DNA of 64,000 nucleotides, taken from assembly GCF_001905595.1 (NCBI RefSeq), contig NZ_LIXI01000009.1:248001-312000 (forward strand). Reading direction: 5' to 3'. The number at the start of each line of letters is the position of its first letter. Positions within the stretch are counted from its first letter, which is position 1. The notes below the pieces were generated by a model. It saw only the letters and a program-made list of their open reading frames with translations, did no database searches and was not told the DNA's origin. Positions 33,894 through 43,017 of the stretch are shown here, piece by piece. The position numbers and the translations under genes were made by a program. The stretch comes from Streptomyces sp. CB00316 (GTDB lineage Bacteria > Actinomycetota > Actinomycetes > Streptomycetales > Streptomycetaceae).

Positions 33894-35191
33894 GGAGCCT
33901 CCGAGGACGTCGCGGCCAGATGACGGGTGAACAGGCCGAGCAGCGCCTCGCCGTCCTCGTCCCCCAGCAGGGTCCGCGACCAGCGCAGGGCCAGGTGCAG
34001 GCGGCCGTTCGTCGACGCGGTGGTGAACGTCAGCCCCCTCGGCATCCGGGCAGGCGCGGAGATCCACAGAGCGCGGGAGCTCCCCGCGTCGCCGAAGTCC
34101 AACGGGTACGGGATCCGGCCGACGTTGCTGAGCAGCGTCGTCGACGTCCACGGCCCCGCCAGCACCCGCAGCCCCCGGGTGTACGCCGCACGCACGGCGA
34201 CCGGCAGCAGAGGGGTGGTCAACAGGGAGGTCGAGCGGCCCAGTTGCGGACGCGGCTGCCCCTTCAGGGCCCGGGTCCGCTCGGCGGTCAGGCGCAGCAG
34301 CCCGGCGATGTCCCGGCCGGCCACCACCTCCGAGGCGTCGAAGCCGACCTCCACCAGCCGGGTGCCGTTGCCGATCGGCATCTCGGGTCCCCGGGGCCGG
34401 TCGTCGACCGGCATGGTGATCCGCAGCGGCCGCTCGGCCGCCCCCTGCCGCCGGTTCCAGTCGGCCACCGTCAGGGCGGTGGCCACCATCAGCTGGTCGT
34501 TCACCGTGTAGGGCGCGCCCGACTCCCGCCGCGGCACCGGCAGTTCGGCCAGCAGCAACCCGTTGCCCGGCACCGTCCCAGGGGTGCCCGCCGCCACCCG
34601 GGCCGGCCGGCTGAGGGCGGACGGCCCGGAGTGACGGGGCGGTGGTGCGGCGGCCGGGCGGGCCGGGGCGGACGGCGGGGGGAGGGGCCGACCGCTGTAG
34701 ATCTCGGCGGCCGTCGCCGCCAGGCGCAGACAGGCGGGCCCGTCGAGCGCGGTGTGGTGCACGGTGAACACCAGCACACACCCCTCCCTGTCCGGCTCCT
34801 CGACCACCTCGACCCGCAGCGGAGGTGAGACGGTGAGCGGCGGGGCGACGGCGAGGGACGCCGCCCGCGCCCGGTCGAGCGCCCCGGACGCGGCCGGCAG
34901 GAAGGTGACCGGGTCCCGGTCCGGGGCCGCCGTCAGCTCCCACTCGTACCGCCGCGCGAGCGGTCCGCGCGGCCGCTCCCGCATCAGCGCCCGCGGGAAC
35001 CGCGCCAGCGACGCGGCGAACGCGGCGCGCAGCCGGTCCTCCTCGACCCGGCCGGGCAGATGGACCTCGATGTGTACGGTGCTCGGCTCGGCGTCCTGCG
35101 CGCAGTGCCGGTCCACCTCGTCGACGACGGGGAACGGTACCCGGGGCAGCCGCCCGGCCGCGTACGGCCGGGCGGGGTGCGTGGCGGTCAT
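33890..35191 (-). CDS. Condensation-domain acyltransferase
   Basis: A 433-residue protein of the CoA-dependent acyltransferase/condensation superfamily. The active-site motif HHTALDG is at 145-151 (His145, His146, Asp150, Gly151). The latter half has the conserved DDRPRGPEMPIGNGTRLVEV and SNVGRIPYPLDFGDAG region seen in PapA-type and wax-ester-synthase-type enzymes. It should transfer an acyl group to a hydroxyl or amine. The ATG overlaps the AftD-type stop by four bases. Placed between the arabinosyltransferase and a methyltransferase, it probably acylates the glycan or its lipid carrier. Confidence 0.8.
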   Translation of the reverse strand: MTATHPARPYAAGRLPRVPFPVVDEVDRHCAQDAEPSTVHIEVHLPGRVEEDRLRAAFAASLARFPRALMRERPRGPLARRYEWELTAAPDRDPVTFLPAASGALDRARAASLAVAPPLTVSPPLRVEVVEEPDREGCVLVFTVHHTALDGPACLRLAATAAEIYSGRPLPPPSAPARPAAAPPPRHSGPSALSRPARVAAGTPGTVPGNGLLLAELPVPRRESGAPYTVNDQLMVATALTVADWNRRQGAAERPLRITMPVDDRPRGPEMPIGNGTRLVEVGFDASEVVAGRDIAGLLRLTAERTRALKGQPRPQLGRSTSLLTTPLLPVAVRAAYTRGLRVLAGPWTSTTLLSNVGRIPYPLDFGDAGSSRALWISAPARMPRGLTFTTASTNGRLHLALRWSRTLLGDEDGEALLGLFTRHLAATSSEAP

Positions 35192-38100
35192 CCGGTGGGT
35201 CCTCCGCTGCCGGGCGGAGCGGTCGGGCCGCCCGGACCGCGCGCGGGCGGGTCGGTGTGCGGCCTCTTGGCGTCGGCGGAGAGGGTCCGGCCGGACGGTG
35301 GCGCCACCTGCTGCTGCGGGATCGTCGGGTCCCCGTCGCCGGCCGTCGCGGCCGCGGGTTCGGCACCCCGGCCGGCCCGTCGCCTGCCCCGGCTCGGGAC
35401 GGACCCGACCGTGACCAGTGCGGCGAACAGGGCGATCAGCGCGAGGAGTTGAGGCACCGCCCCGAAGGCACCCTTTCCTACGGCGGTGTACTCCCCGGTG
35501 CTGACGGCCACGACAACCCCTGCCCCGGCCATCGCCGCGAAGGCGACCGGCGCCAGCAACGACGGGCGGAAGTGGGCGAGTACGGCGAGCACGGGCACCA
35601 CCAGGGCGACCGGTCCCGCGATGACGATGCCCACCAGGGTCAGCGCCACGGTGCCCAGGATCAGCCCGGGAGCCGGCGGCACGGACTGCTCGTCACGCTC
35701 GGTCGAACCCTCCGTCGGACCGGAGCCCCGGCGGCGTACGAAGGCGAGTCCCACCAGGACCAGGAACAGCACCCCGGCCCCGATCAGCCCGGCCCGGTAG
35801 ATCAGCGCGGGCTCGTACTCCAGGGTGACCGTTCCGCCCTCGCCCTCGGGGACCAGCCACGCCTGCTGCCAGCCGTCGATCCGCAGCGGCGTCAGCTCCT
35901 TGCCGTCCAGCGTGGCCTTCCAGCCCTTGTTGTGGTTCTCGTGGAGCTGGAGGTACGAGGCCTCTCCGGCGCCGACCGTCAGCGTGCGCCGGTCACCGTC
36001 ACTCTCCTTGACGTCGACCGTCCGGGCGGTGGCCGCCGGGGCCTTCGTCTCCCCGTTGGAGAGCGTGACGTCGGTGATGGCGAGCGGACCGGCGTCACCG
36101 GCCTCCACGGTGTGGGTCGACGCGCTCAGCTCCACCTCGGACCGCTCGGAGCAGAGCGAGACGGCGATGGGTCGACGCTGTGTCAGGTCCCTGATCCGGC
36201 CCTCGGCCCTGGTCTCCATCAGCGTGCCGCCGACGGAGAGGACCGGCCCCTGACCGCAGGGCAGGCTGAACTTCTTCTCCGGTGCGGGCTGCGGCGAGCG
36301 GAACTTGTCCAGCGCCGGGATGTAGACCTCGCTCAGTCCGACCGGCAGCTGCAACTGGCCTCCGGCGAACGGGTTGTGCACGGTGAGCGGTGCCTGGCGC
36401 GAGATGGTGATGTCCATCTTGTCGGTGGTGATGGGCGAGAAGCGGGCCATGCCGTTCTCGTCCACCGCCGCCACCGCCGTGCCGTCCGGCGAGCTGATCT
36501 GGACCTGCTCGGGCCGGGTGGAGATCCCGCCGGCCGCCGCGAACACGATCTCGCCGATCTGGGTCTTCTCCGGCCACGACAGATGGAGTACGGGGCGGTC
36601 GCCCGCGATCCACGCGGTGGTGAGGTCGCCGTCCGTCAGGTTGCGCGCGCTGAGATTGGTGCCGAGGCGGGCCGTCGAGTCGGCGCTGACCAGGATCTTG
36701 TCGCGCTTGCCCGTCAGGTCGAACAGCAGCTTGTCCAGCGCCTCGCCCGGCACGGGCACCGCGCTCGCGGCGACCGTGTACCGGCCGGCCTGACCCGCCG
36801 TGAACTGGCGGTGCAGCCCGGTCTCCGCGGCCACGGCGGAGAGCCCGCCCGGGTCGCTGCCGCGCTTCAGTGAGTAGACCGTCGCGTCGGCGCCCTCACG
36901 CGGTGCGTCGGAGGGCAGCTCCAGCATCCGGGTGACCTGCACCCCGGGGACGGCGATGTCGGTGAACCCGGCGCCGGTGAGACCGGGGCGTCCCTGCTGG
37001 GACTTGAGGATCGTCACCTTCAGCCACGAGGCCGGCCCGGCGGGCGCGGCCACCTCCTGCGGGGAGCCGTCGGGGCGGATCGGGCTGTCCTTCGAGCCGC
37101 GGTCCGTCTCGACCCGCACCTCGGTCGCCGCCGCCCGCACACCGTTGCTGGGCAGCGGGGTGAGCTGCAACGATCCCGGGATCTCCTGCGTACCGGAGAA
37201 GTCGATCCGCACCCACTCGCCCTTGGGGGAGGCGGCGGAGCCCTCCGCCCAGGCGGTGTCCGGATTGCCGTCGAAGGCGTTGGCCGGGTCGTACTGCGGC
37301 AGATGGAACAGCCAGTTGCCGATGGACGACGCGCTCACCGACTTCGCGCCCCGCAGCACCGCCGTGGTCTGGTGCTCCTTCCCCTCGGTCGGCAGGATCT
37401 GCCGCGGCGCGGCGCCCGGGTCCTGCTCCGACTCCGGCGCGTTGCGCTCGTCGGCCGTATAGGTGTGGGACGTATTGGTGTTGACCAGGCCGAACCGGGT
37501 GTCGGCCCGGCGCAGTCCGTCGCCCGCCGCGTAGAGCGACGGCTTCCCCACGCCCGGGTGGGCGTCACCGGCCAGCACGGTGGGCCGGCCGTCCAGGGCG
37601 CCGCTCGCGGAGAGCGGCAGCAGCGACTCCGGCCCGCCGCTGACGACGGCGGTCGAGGAGACCGGGGCGATGCCCGCCCGGCCGGGACGCTCGGTGCCGG
37701 TGGGCGGCTCGTAGATCTCCACCGCCTCCTGGCGCGGGTAGAGACCCTCGATCTGCACAGGGGTGTCGTTGGCTATGCGGCCACCGGTCATCACCGGACC
37801 GAAGCCGGTGACCCTCTTGTAGCCGGACGCCTCCAGCGTGCGCTTGACCGTGGTGGTGGGGACGTACCCCAGCTGGTCCGGATCCAGGTCGTTGCGGACC
37901 ACGACGTAGTGCAGACCCGCCCGGTTCAGGTACTCGCTCAGACCGGGCACCTGCCCCCCGGACGTCAGCGCCTGTTCGACGGCGTCCATCGCCCGCCGGT
38001 TGCCCGGCGTGCCGAAGGGGACGTAGTCGCGCTGGGCGTACGGCGTGTCGGCCAGCACGTCCAGCGGCTGGTCGATGGTGGAGCCCCAGGTGTAGATGCC

Positions 38101-39534
38101 GTGCGCGGTGGCGGGAACGACCAGGGCCCGGTCGTTCGCCGAGTTCTCCTTCAGCCAGCCCGCGGCTTTCGACCAGTGGTCCGGGATCTCCTTGAACGAA
38201 CCCGGCTGCAGGATCGACCCGTTGACGTACGGCCAGGCCAGACCCGGCAGCACGAGCACGGCGGCGATCACCGGCGCCAGCCGGCGCGCCCGCACCGGCA
38301 CCCGCTCGTCGCGGCCGAGCCGCAGCGAGGCCACGGCGGCGATGTGCGCCAGGCCGAGCGCCAGGGCGAGGGCCAGACCCGTCTGGAACTTGTAGATGTT
38401 CCGGAACGGCACCAGCCAGGTGTCCAGCCACTCCTGCACGGTCCCGTGGAAGAGACCGCCCAGCGCACCGCCGTACCCGGCGAGCGTGACGAGCGCGACG
38501 GACAGCACGGTCAGCACCAGCCAGCGGCGCTCCGGCAGATCGCGCCGCGCCAGACCGGCCAGACCCAGGGCGGCGGCCAGCGCCGAGCCCAGGATGGTGG
38601 CGGTCGCCGTGGCGACGGTCCACCCGGCGGGCAGCCACGGCTCGCCGAAGTTCAGATAGCCGACCCAGTTGCCCGCGCCACGCAGCACCTCGGTCGCCGA
38701 CATGGTCGTCGTCGTGGTGAACGACGACTCCACGTACGGCATGAAGTTCTCACCGAAGGTGCCCAGCAGCAGCAGCGGAACGATCCACCAGGCGGTCGCG
38801 AGGATCACGCCCGGGATCCACCAGAGCAGCAGTGCCCGCTTGCGCGGACCGGCCGGCCGGGACAGCAGGTAGAGCCCGACGGGCAGCAGCGAGGCCAGCG
38901 TGGACGCCGCGTTCACCCCGCCCATGAGCGGGATCAGCAGCGCGGAACGGGCGGCGGCGATACGGGGCGCGAGCCGCGGGTCCGTCAGCGGCAGCAGCAC
39001 CCACGGCAGCAGCGCGCCGGGCAGGGCGGCGGCCGAGGTCGAGCCGACGACGATGGTGTACGTCGGCCACAGCGCGTACACGAGCGCGCCGAGCAGCCGG
39101 GTGGCCGAGGAGCCCACCCGCAGCCGCTCCGCCAGCCGCAGCGCGCCCCAGAAGGCGGCCGCCACGATCAGCGAGAGCCAGAGCCGCTCCGCGAGCCAGG
39201 TCGGCACCCGCAGCAGGTCGGCCAGGCCGTAGTACGGCAGCATCGGCACGAGGTAGCCGATGTACTGGTCGGTGATCCCGCCGAAGCCGGACCGGCTGTG
39301 CCACAGCTCGCCCAGGTCGCTGAGGAACCGCCCGGGATCCACGACGACCCCGAGCTTGGTGTCGAACGTCATGCGTCCCGGTGACACCGCCAGGAACGCC
39401 ACGAACACCGTGGCCCAGAACCCCAGCAGCCAGCGCCGCGAACGGGGCGCCGCCGGGTCGTCGACCGGTCTGCCGGGTGGCGGGTCGCCGCCGTCCGGGG
39501 ACTGGTGGGGTGGGAGGTGGACTGCGCTGGTCAT
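35188..39534 (-). CDS. aftD: AftD-type alpha-(1->3)-arabinofuranosyltransferase
   Basis: A 1448-residue membrane glycosyltransferase of the GT-C fold. Residues 30-520 contain a dozen transmembrane helices with the AftD/DUF3367 sequence: TFDTKLGVVVDPGRFLSDLG, GGITDQYIGYLVPMLPYYGL. The long extracytoplasmic part holds two F5/8 type C-like carbohydrate-binding modules (about 770-930 and 985-1100), and the C-terminus has three to four further helices. Mycobacterial AftD adds branching arabinofuranose to arabinan. Streptomyces walls have no arabinogalactan, so the acceptor must differ. The ATG at 39534 overlaps the methyltransferase stop. Largest gene in the window. Confidence 0.87.
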   Translation of the reverse strand: MTSAVHLPPHQSPDGGDPPPGRPVDDPAAPRSRRWLLGFWATVFVAFLAVSPGRMTFDTKLGVVVDPGRFLSDLGELWHSRSGFGGITDQYIGYLVPMLPYYGLADLLRVPTWLAERLWLSLIVAAAFWGALRLAERLRVGSSATRLLGALVYALWPTYTIVVGSTSAAALPGALLPWVLLPLTDPRLAPRIAAARSALLIPLMGGVNAASTLASLLPVGLYLLSRPAGPRKRALLLWWIPGVILATAWWIVPLLLLGTFGENFMPYVESSFTTTTTMSATEVLRGAGNWVGYLNFGEPWLPAGWTVATATATILGSALAAALGLAGLARRDLPERRWLVLTVLSVALVTLAGYGGALGGLFHGTVQEWLDTWLVPFRNIYKFQTGLALALALGLAHIAAVASLRLGRDERVPVRARRLAPVIAAVLVLPGLAWPYVNGSILQPGSFKEIPDHWSKAAGWLKENSANDRALVVPATAHGIYTWGSTIDQPLDVLADTPYAQRDYVPFGTPGNRRAMDAVEQALTSGGQVPGLSEYLNRAGLHYVVVRNDLDPDQLGYVPTTTVKRTLEASGYKRVTGFGPVMTGGRIANDTPVQIEGLYPRQEAVEIYEPPTGTERPGRAGIAPVSSTAVVSGGPESLLPLSASGALDGRPTVLAGDAHPGVGKPSLYAAGDGLRRADTRFGLVNTNTSHTYTADERNAPESEQDPGAAPRQILPTEGKEHQTTAVLRGAKSVSASSIGNWLFHLPQYDPANAFDGNPDTAWAEGSAASPKGEWVRIDFSGTQEIPGSLQLTPLPSNGVRAAATEVRVETDRGSKDSPIRPDGSPQEVAAPAGPASWLKVTILKSQQGRPGLTGAGFTDIAVPGVQVTRMLELPSDAPREGADATVYSLKRGSDPGGLSAVAAETGLHRQFTAGQAGRYTVAASAVPVPGEALDKLLFDLTGKRDKILVSADSTARLGTNLSARNLTDGDLTTAWIAGDRPVLHLSWPEKTQIGEIVFAAAGGISTRPEQVQISSPDGTAVAAVDENGMARFSPITTDKMDITISRQAPLTVHNPFAGGQLQLPVGLSEVYIPALDKFRSPQPAPEKKFSLPCGQGPVLSVGGTLMETRAEGRIRDLTQRRPIAVSLCSERSEVELSASTHTVEAGDAGPLAITDVTLSNGETKAPAATARTVDVKESDGDRRTLTVGAGEASYLQLHENHNKGWKATLDGKELTPLRIDGWQQAWLVPEGEGGTVTLEYEPALIYRAGLIGAGVLFLVLVGLAFVRRRGSGPTEGSTERDEQSVPPAPGLILGTVALTLVGIVIAGPVALVVPVLAVLAHFRPSLLAPVAFAAMAGAGVVVAVSTGEYTAVGKGAFGAVPQLLALIALFAALVTVGSVPSRGRRRAGRGAEPAAATAGDGDPTIPQQQVAPPSGRTLSADAKRPHTDPPARGPGGPTAPPGSGGPTG

Positions 39535-40259
39535 GAACACCGCCGGAGAATGAGGAGGAGGTTCCAGGTGGCGAATTCCCGCAGTCCGGGCACCCGGGTA
39601 ACAAGTTCGGGCAGGACCGGCCAGTACCGCGACCGCGCGGACACCACGTCCACGTCGGTGCGGCCCCGCACATGGCGCAGTGTCGGGCCGACGCCGATCC
39701 TGAAGAGGTTCTCGCCGAGGCGGTGCTTGGCCGGGTGGCCCGTGCGCCGCTCGTAGCGTGCGCGGGCGCGCTCGGCGCCGGCGTAGTGCCAGGGGGCCCA
39801 CTCGTGGCCGCCCCACGGCGAGTACCAGTTGGTGAACGAGACGTAGATCAGCCCGCCGGGGCGGGTGACGCGCGCCATCTCGCTGATGAAGGTGTGCGGG
39901 TCCGCGACGTGCTCCAGCACATTGGAGGAGAAGGCGACATCGGCCGCCCCGTCCGCCAGGGGCAGCAGGTAGCCGTCGGCGACGACCGTGTTCCGCGGCC
40001 CCTGGGCGGGCCTGGTGCGCAGCGCGCCGGGGTCCGGCTCGAAGAGATAGCTCTGCGCGCCGCGCCGCCGGAACTCGCGGGTGAAGTAGCCGTCGCCGCC
40101 GCCGACGTCGACGACGACCTTCCCTTTCAGCGGTACGTACCGCTCGACCTGGTCCGCCGCGTCCCTGGCCAGCAGGGTGTAGACGGTGGCCGGGTCATCC
40201 TCTTCGCGCATGAAGGCGCGGAACAGGGTGAGGGAGCGGCGGAAGGACGGGTCTTTCAC
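39531..40259 (-). CDS. Class I SAM-dependent methyltransferase (SAM motif GGGDG)
   Basis: A 242-residue methyltransferase. SAM motif VVVDVGGGDGYFTREFRRRG (about 47-66), SSNVLEHVADPHTFISEMAR and VTRPGGLIYVSFTNWYSPWG follow. The GTG at 40259 overlaps the glycosyltransferase stop (GTGA). The C-terminal helical part contains an RYERRTGHPAKHRL insert seen in glycan-associated homologues. Acts early in the operon, between the GT4 glycosyltransferase and the arabinosyltransferase. Confidence 0.85.
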   Translation of the reverse strand: MKDPSFRRSLTLFRAFMREEDDPATVYTLLARDAADQVERYVPLKGKVVVDVGGGDGYFTREFRRRGAQSYLFEPDPGALRTRPAQGPRNTVVADGYLLPLADGAADVAFSSNVLEHVADPHTFISEMARVTRPGGLIYVSFTNWYSPWGGHEWAPWHYAGAERARARYERRTGHPAKHRLGENLFRIGVGPTLRHVRGRTDVDVVSARSRYWPVLPELVTRVPGLREFATWNLLLILRRCS

Positions 40260-41425
40260 GAGCGGGCACCCGCCGACCAGGACCGCGTACCGCTGATCGC
40301 CTCGGCGGCCACGGCCTCCAGCTGGGTCACACTGCTGCTCCACCGGTAGGCGGCGGCCCGCTCGCGAGCCGCCTTGCCCATCGCCTCGCGGCGCTCCTCG
40401 TCGAGCGCCAGCGCGCACCAGGCCGCGGCGAAGGACGACTCGCCCCGGGCGAGGATGCCCGTGACCCCGTCCTCGACGGAGTCGCGCAGTCCGGGGACGT
40501 CGAAGCCGAGCGTCGGGGTCGACCGGGTCCCGGCCTCCGTGACGACCAGCCCCCACCCCTCGACGGCCGCCGGGTGCAGCAGCATCCAGGACGCGCACAG
40601 AAGCCGGTGCTTCTCCGCCTCGGACACGTGCCCGGCGAACTCGACGTCGGGGCCGGCGAGCCGCTCCAGCTTCTCCCGCTCGGGACCGTCACCGACGATC
40701 ACGAGCCGGCCGCCGGTGACCGGCCGCACCCGCTCCCAGAGCTGGAGCAGCAGATCGATGCGCTTGTAGTCGACCAGCCGGCCGAGCGCCAGGAAGAGCG
40801 GGGTCGCGGACCGCTCGCTCTGCGGCAGCGGATCCTGGACGCCGTTGTTCACCAGCCGGATCCGCTCGTCCGGAACACCCAGCTCGCGCAGGGCGCCCGC
40901 GGTGGACGGCGAGACGGCGATCATCAGATGCTCCCGGTAGGCCCGGGACAGGGCCCAGTGTTCGAGCTGACGCCCGGCGCGGGCCACCGGCGCCGGGAAC
41001 CGCATCTCCCACAGATCGGTGTGGACGTGGTTGACCAGGCACACGGTCGGACCGCGGTGCCACAGGGGCGCCAGGTACGGCATGCCGTTGCAGACCTCGA
41101 TCAGCAGGTCGCAGCTGCCGACCTGCCGGGCGAACGCGGAGCGCGCGCTGAGGTAGTGCCCCAGCTGGGAGCCCGCGGAGACGACCCGGTAGGGCCGGCG
41201 CGCGGCCTGTCCGCCGCAGAGGAGGGTGACGTCGTGGCCCCGTTCGGTGAGGCCGAGGGCGAGCTGGTCGATGAGCAGCTCGGAGCCGCCCGCGGCCGGG
41301 TTGCCCAGGTCGCGGTGGGCGAGGAAGACGATGCGTCTCGGGGAGGCGGAAACCCTGGGGGAGACCTGGCCCTGACCCTGTGGCGCGGCTGCGGGAAGCA
41401 GCGGGGGAGGTACGTGCTGGGGCAT
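40256..41425 (-). CDS. GT4-family glycosyltransferase
   Basis: A 389-residue GT-B glycosyltransferase of family 4. The N-terminal Rossmann fold starts RIVFLAHRDLGNPAAGGSEL. The C-terminal domain has LALGRLVDYKRIDLLLQLWE, VIVGDGPEREKLERLAG and EGWGLVVTEAGTRSTPTLGF with the donor-binding glutamates. It should transfer a nucleotide-activated sugar to a lipid or glycan acceptor on the cytoplasmic face. The ATG at 41425 has TTGGAG 5 bases upstream. First gene of the tightly overlapped glycan operon. Confidence 0.9.
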   Translation of the reverse strand: MPQHVPPPLLPAAAPQGQGQVSPRVSASPRRIVFLAHRDLGNPAAGGSELLIDQLALGLTERGHDVTLLCGGQAARRPYRVVSAGSQLGHYLSARSAFARQVGSCDLLIEVCNGMPYLAPLWHRGPTVCLVNHVHTDLWEMRFPAPVARAGRQLEHWALSRAYREHLMIAVSPSTAGALRELGVPDERIRLVNNGVQDPLPQSERSATPLFLALGRLVDYKRIDLLLQLWERVRPVTGGRLVIVGDGPEREKLERLAGPDVEFAGHVSEAEKHRLLCASWMLLHPAAVEGWGLVVTEAGTRSTPTLGFDVPGLRDSVEDGVTGILARGESSFAAAWCALALDEERREAMGKAARERAAAYRWSSSVTQLEAVAAEAISGTRSWSAGARS

Positions 41426-41693
41426 GGGTGCTCCAACTCGGCTCGGGGGGCGGGGGACTCGGGGCGGGGGCTTGAAGAACACGGAGAAGGGATGGAGAGG
41501 GACGGAAGGAAAGGGGAGGGGCCGGGGCGTCACGGGAGCGGGACGAGCGGATTCGGGTACGGAAGTGGAGAACGCGGCTGTGGGGCGCGCGAACAAGGGA
41601 TGAGAGACCGGGGGCCGTGCTGTGGTGGGGATAGACAGTTTTCGGTACGGCTACGCCCCCGGCTACTCACCGATGCGACAACTTGCCGGTAAC
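41426..41693. other. Intergenic region between GT4 and DUF3068 genes
   Basis: Holds the GT4 ribosome-binding site and presumably the operon promoter. I could not single out a convincing -35/-10 pair, and no terminator is obvious. Confidence 0.3.
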
Positions 41694-42677
41694 TCAGGTG
41701 GGCGAGTTCGTCATCATGTGAGTGTTCGGGGCCTCCGGCTCCGTTCTGCGCCCCCGGACGACGAGCACGGTGCCCACGGTCGCGAGGACGAGACCCAGCC
41801 CGACCGCCCCGGCCGGCGCGGTCCCGGAGAGCAGCGCCAGCCGGTCGCTGTCCGCCGACGCCAGCTCGACCTGCTTGAGCTGGGTCTCCTTGGTGAACTC
41901 GACCCGCTTGCTCTCCAGCAGCGTGACGGCGTCCTTCGACGAGCCCGGCGCGCGCAGTGTCTTCTTCGGGCCGATCGCCGCGTTCATGATGCGCCCGGTG
42001 CGCCGGTCCACGACCAGCTCGATGCCGCTGTTGGAGTACCACTCCTCGGCGAGGATCTGCGGCGTACGGGGCCTGCCGACGAGCACGCCCGGCACCTGGC
42101 GCACGCCGGTTCGGGTCGGCTCGACCGTGCCCTTGAACACGTACCCCTCGTACCCCTGCACCTTCTTCCTGCCGGCGTAGTCGAGCCGGACGACGCCGCC
42201 GAGGGTGCCGTCCCACCAGCGGTAAGCACGTCTTTCGACATCGAAGGGGAACTTCAGATACGCCTCCCCGTCGAAGGTCGGCGTCTCCCCGCAGCAGTGG
42301 ACCGGCTCATTGGTGGTCCGGTCGGTCACCCAGCGCTCCATGGTCCACTGGAGGGCGTCGCGCGGGTCGGAGGCGGGCAGGGTCCCCTCGTGGTCGACGG
42401 AGGTGGAGACGTCCCACACGGCGTTGCCGCTCTTGACACTGTCGGCCACGTCCCCGCGCACCTGGCGGGTGATCGTGATCTCCTTGCCCTCGACCGTCTC
42501 GACCTTCGAGGTGTCGAAGTAGCTGCCGGTCCCGGTGAAGACCGTGGTCGTATCGATATCTACGGGGGTGCGCTTCGCCTGCGGCTGGACATACCAGACG
42601 AGCAGGGGCGCGAGAACGAGCAGAAAGACCCCCGCACCCAGCAGAAATAGTGACAGAGGTGAAGCATTGCGGCGCAT
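41694..42677 (-). CDS. DUF3068 membrane protein
   Basis: A 327-residue protein of the DUF3068/PorA-like family. An N-terminal transmembrane anchor (LSLFLLGAGVFLLVLAPLLV, about 7-26), an extracytoplasmic beta-rich domain, and a C-terminal membrane helix (GAVGLGLVLATVGTVLVV, about 290-307) are seen. Family members are cell-envelope proteins of actinobacteria without known activity. It precedes the glycan operon on the same strand by 268 bases and has its own strong promoter. Confidence 0.8.
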   Translation of the reverse strand: MRRNASPLSLFLLGAGVFLLVLAPLLVWYVQPQAKRTPVDIDTTTVFTGTGSYFDTSKVETVEGKEITITRQVRGDVADSVKSGNAVWDVSTSVDHEGTLPASDPRDALQWTMERWVTDRTTNEPVHCCGETPTFDGEAYLKFPFDVERRAYRWWDGTLGGVVRLDYAGRKKVQGYEGYVFKGTVEPTRTGVRQVPGVLVGRPRTPQILAEEWYSNSGIELVVDRRTGRIMNAAIGPKKTLRAPGSSKDAVTLLESKRVEFTKETQLKQVELASADSDRLALLSGTAPAGAVGLGLVLATVGTVLVVRGRRTEPEAPNTHMMTNSPT

Positions 42678-42751
42678 CCGGGCACTCCTGGGTCGAATCT
42701 CTTCGCGGGAGGTGCACGGGCCCCGGGCCGGTCAGCCCTTGATTGGCGTGA

Positions 42752-42781
42752 ACAGTAAGCAAGCCCTTGACGGGATGTCAA
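42752..42781 (-). promoter_or_regulatory. Vegetative promoter of the DUF3068 gene
   Basis: On the minus strand a perfect TTGACA (42781-42776) is followed by 18 bases and TACTGT (42757-42752). It lies about 75 bases upstream of the DUF3068 ATG. A divergent TTGACG...GACACT promoter overlaps it. Confidence 0.55.
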
Positions 42782-42796
42782 TGGACTGTCGACACT
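42767..42796 (+). promoter_or_regulatory. Divergent candidate promoter for the DUF2613-like/PucR pair
   Basis: TTGACG (42767-42772), 18 bases, GACACT (42791-42796). It overlaps the opposite promoter by about 15 bases, so the two operons may exclude each other. The ATG at 42865 is about 70 bases downstream. Confidence 0.45.
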
Positions 42797-42864
42797 GTGT
42801 GCCAGCCGGAGGGGCCCGGCCACCACGGAGCAGGGATCGACTCCAGCAAGGAGCTGACCCGATC

Positions 42865-43017
42865 ATGCGCAGACTCATCGCCGCCGCTGCGACCACCCTG
42901 GTGGCCGCAGCGCTCGCCTTCGGTGCCGCCTTCGGCATCGTGGCCCTGCTCGACGCCACGCCCGAGCAGCCGAACACGCCGCTGATCAGTTACGACACCG
43001 GTCCGGCCGGCTCGTGA
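42865..43017 (+). CDS. DUF2613-like small membrane protein
   Basis: A 50-residue protein with a basic start (MRRL), one hydrophobic segment (IAAAATTLVAAALAFGAAFG, residues 5-24) and a short extracytoplasmic tail. AAGGAG lies 11 bases upstream. In mycobacteria a small DUF2613 protein is encoded next to aftD, and here the equivalent small gene is close to an aftD-type operon, which supports the assignment. Its stop overlaps the PucR start (GTGA), so the two are translationally coupled. Confidence 0.6.
   Translation: MRRLIAAAATTLVAAALAFGAAFGIVALLDATPEQPNTPLISYDTGPAGS

Noticed and set aside
35188..39816. Extended N-terminus of the AftD-type gene beyond 39534
   Set aside because: The extra codons overlap the methyltransferase gene; the ATGA overlap at 39531-39534 fixes the start.
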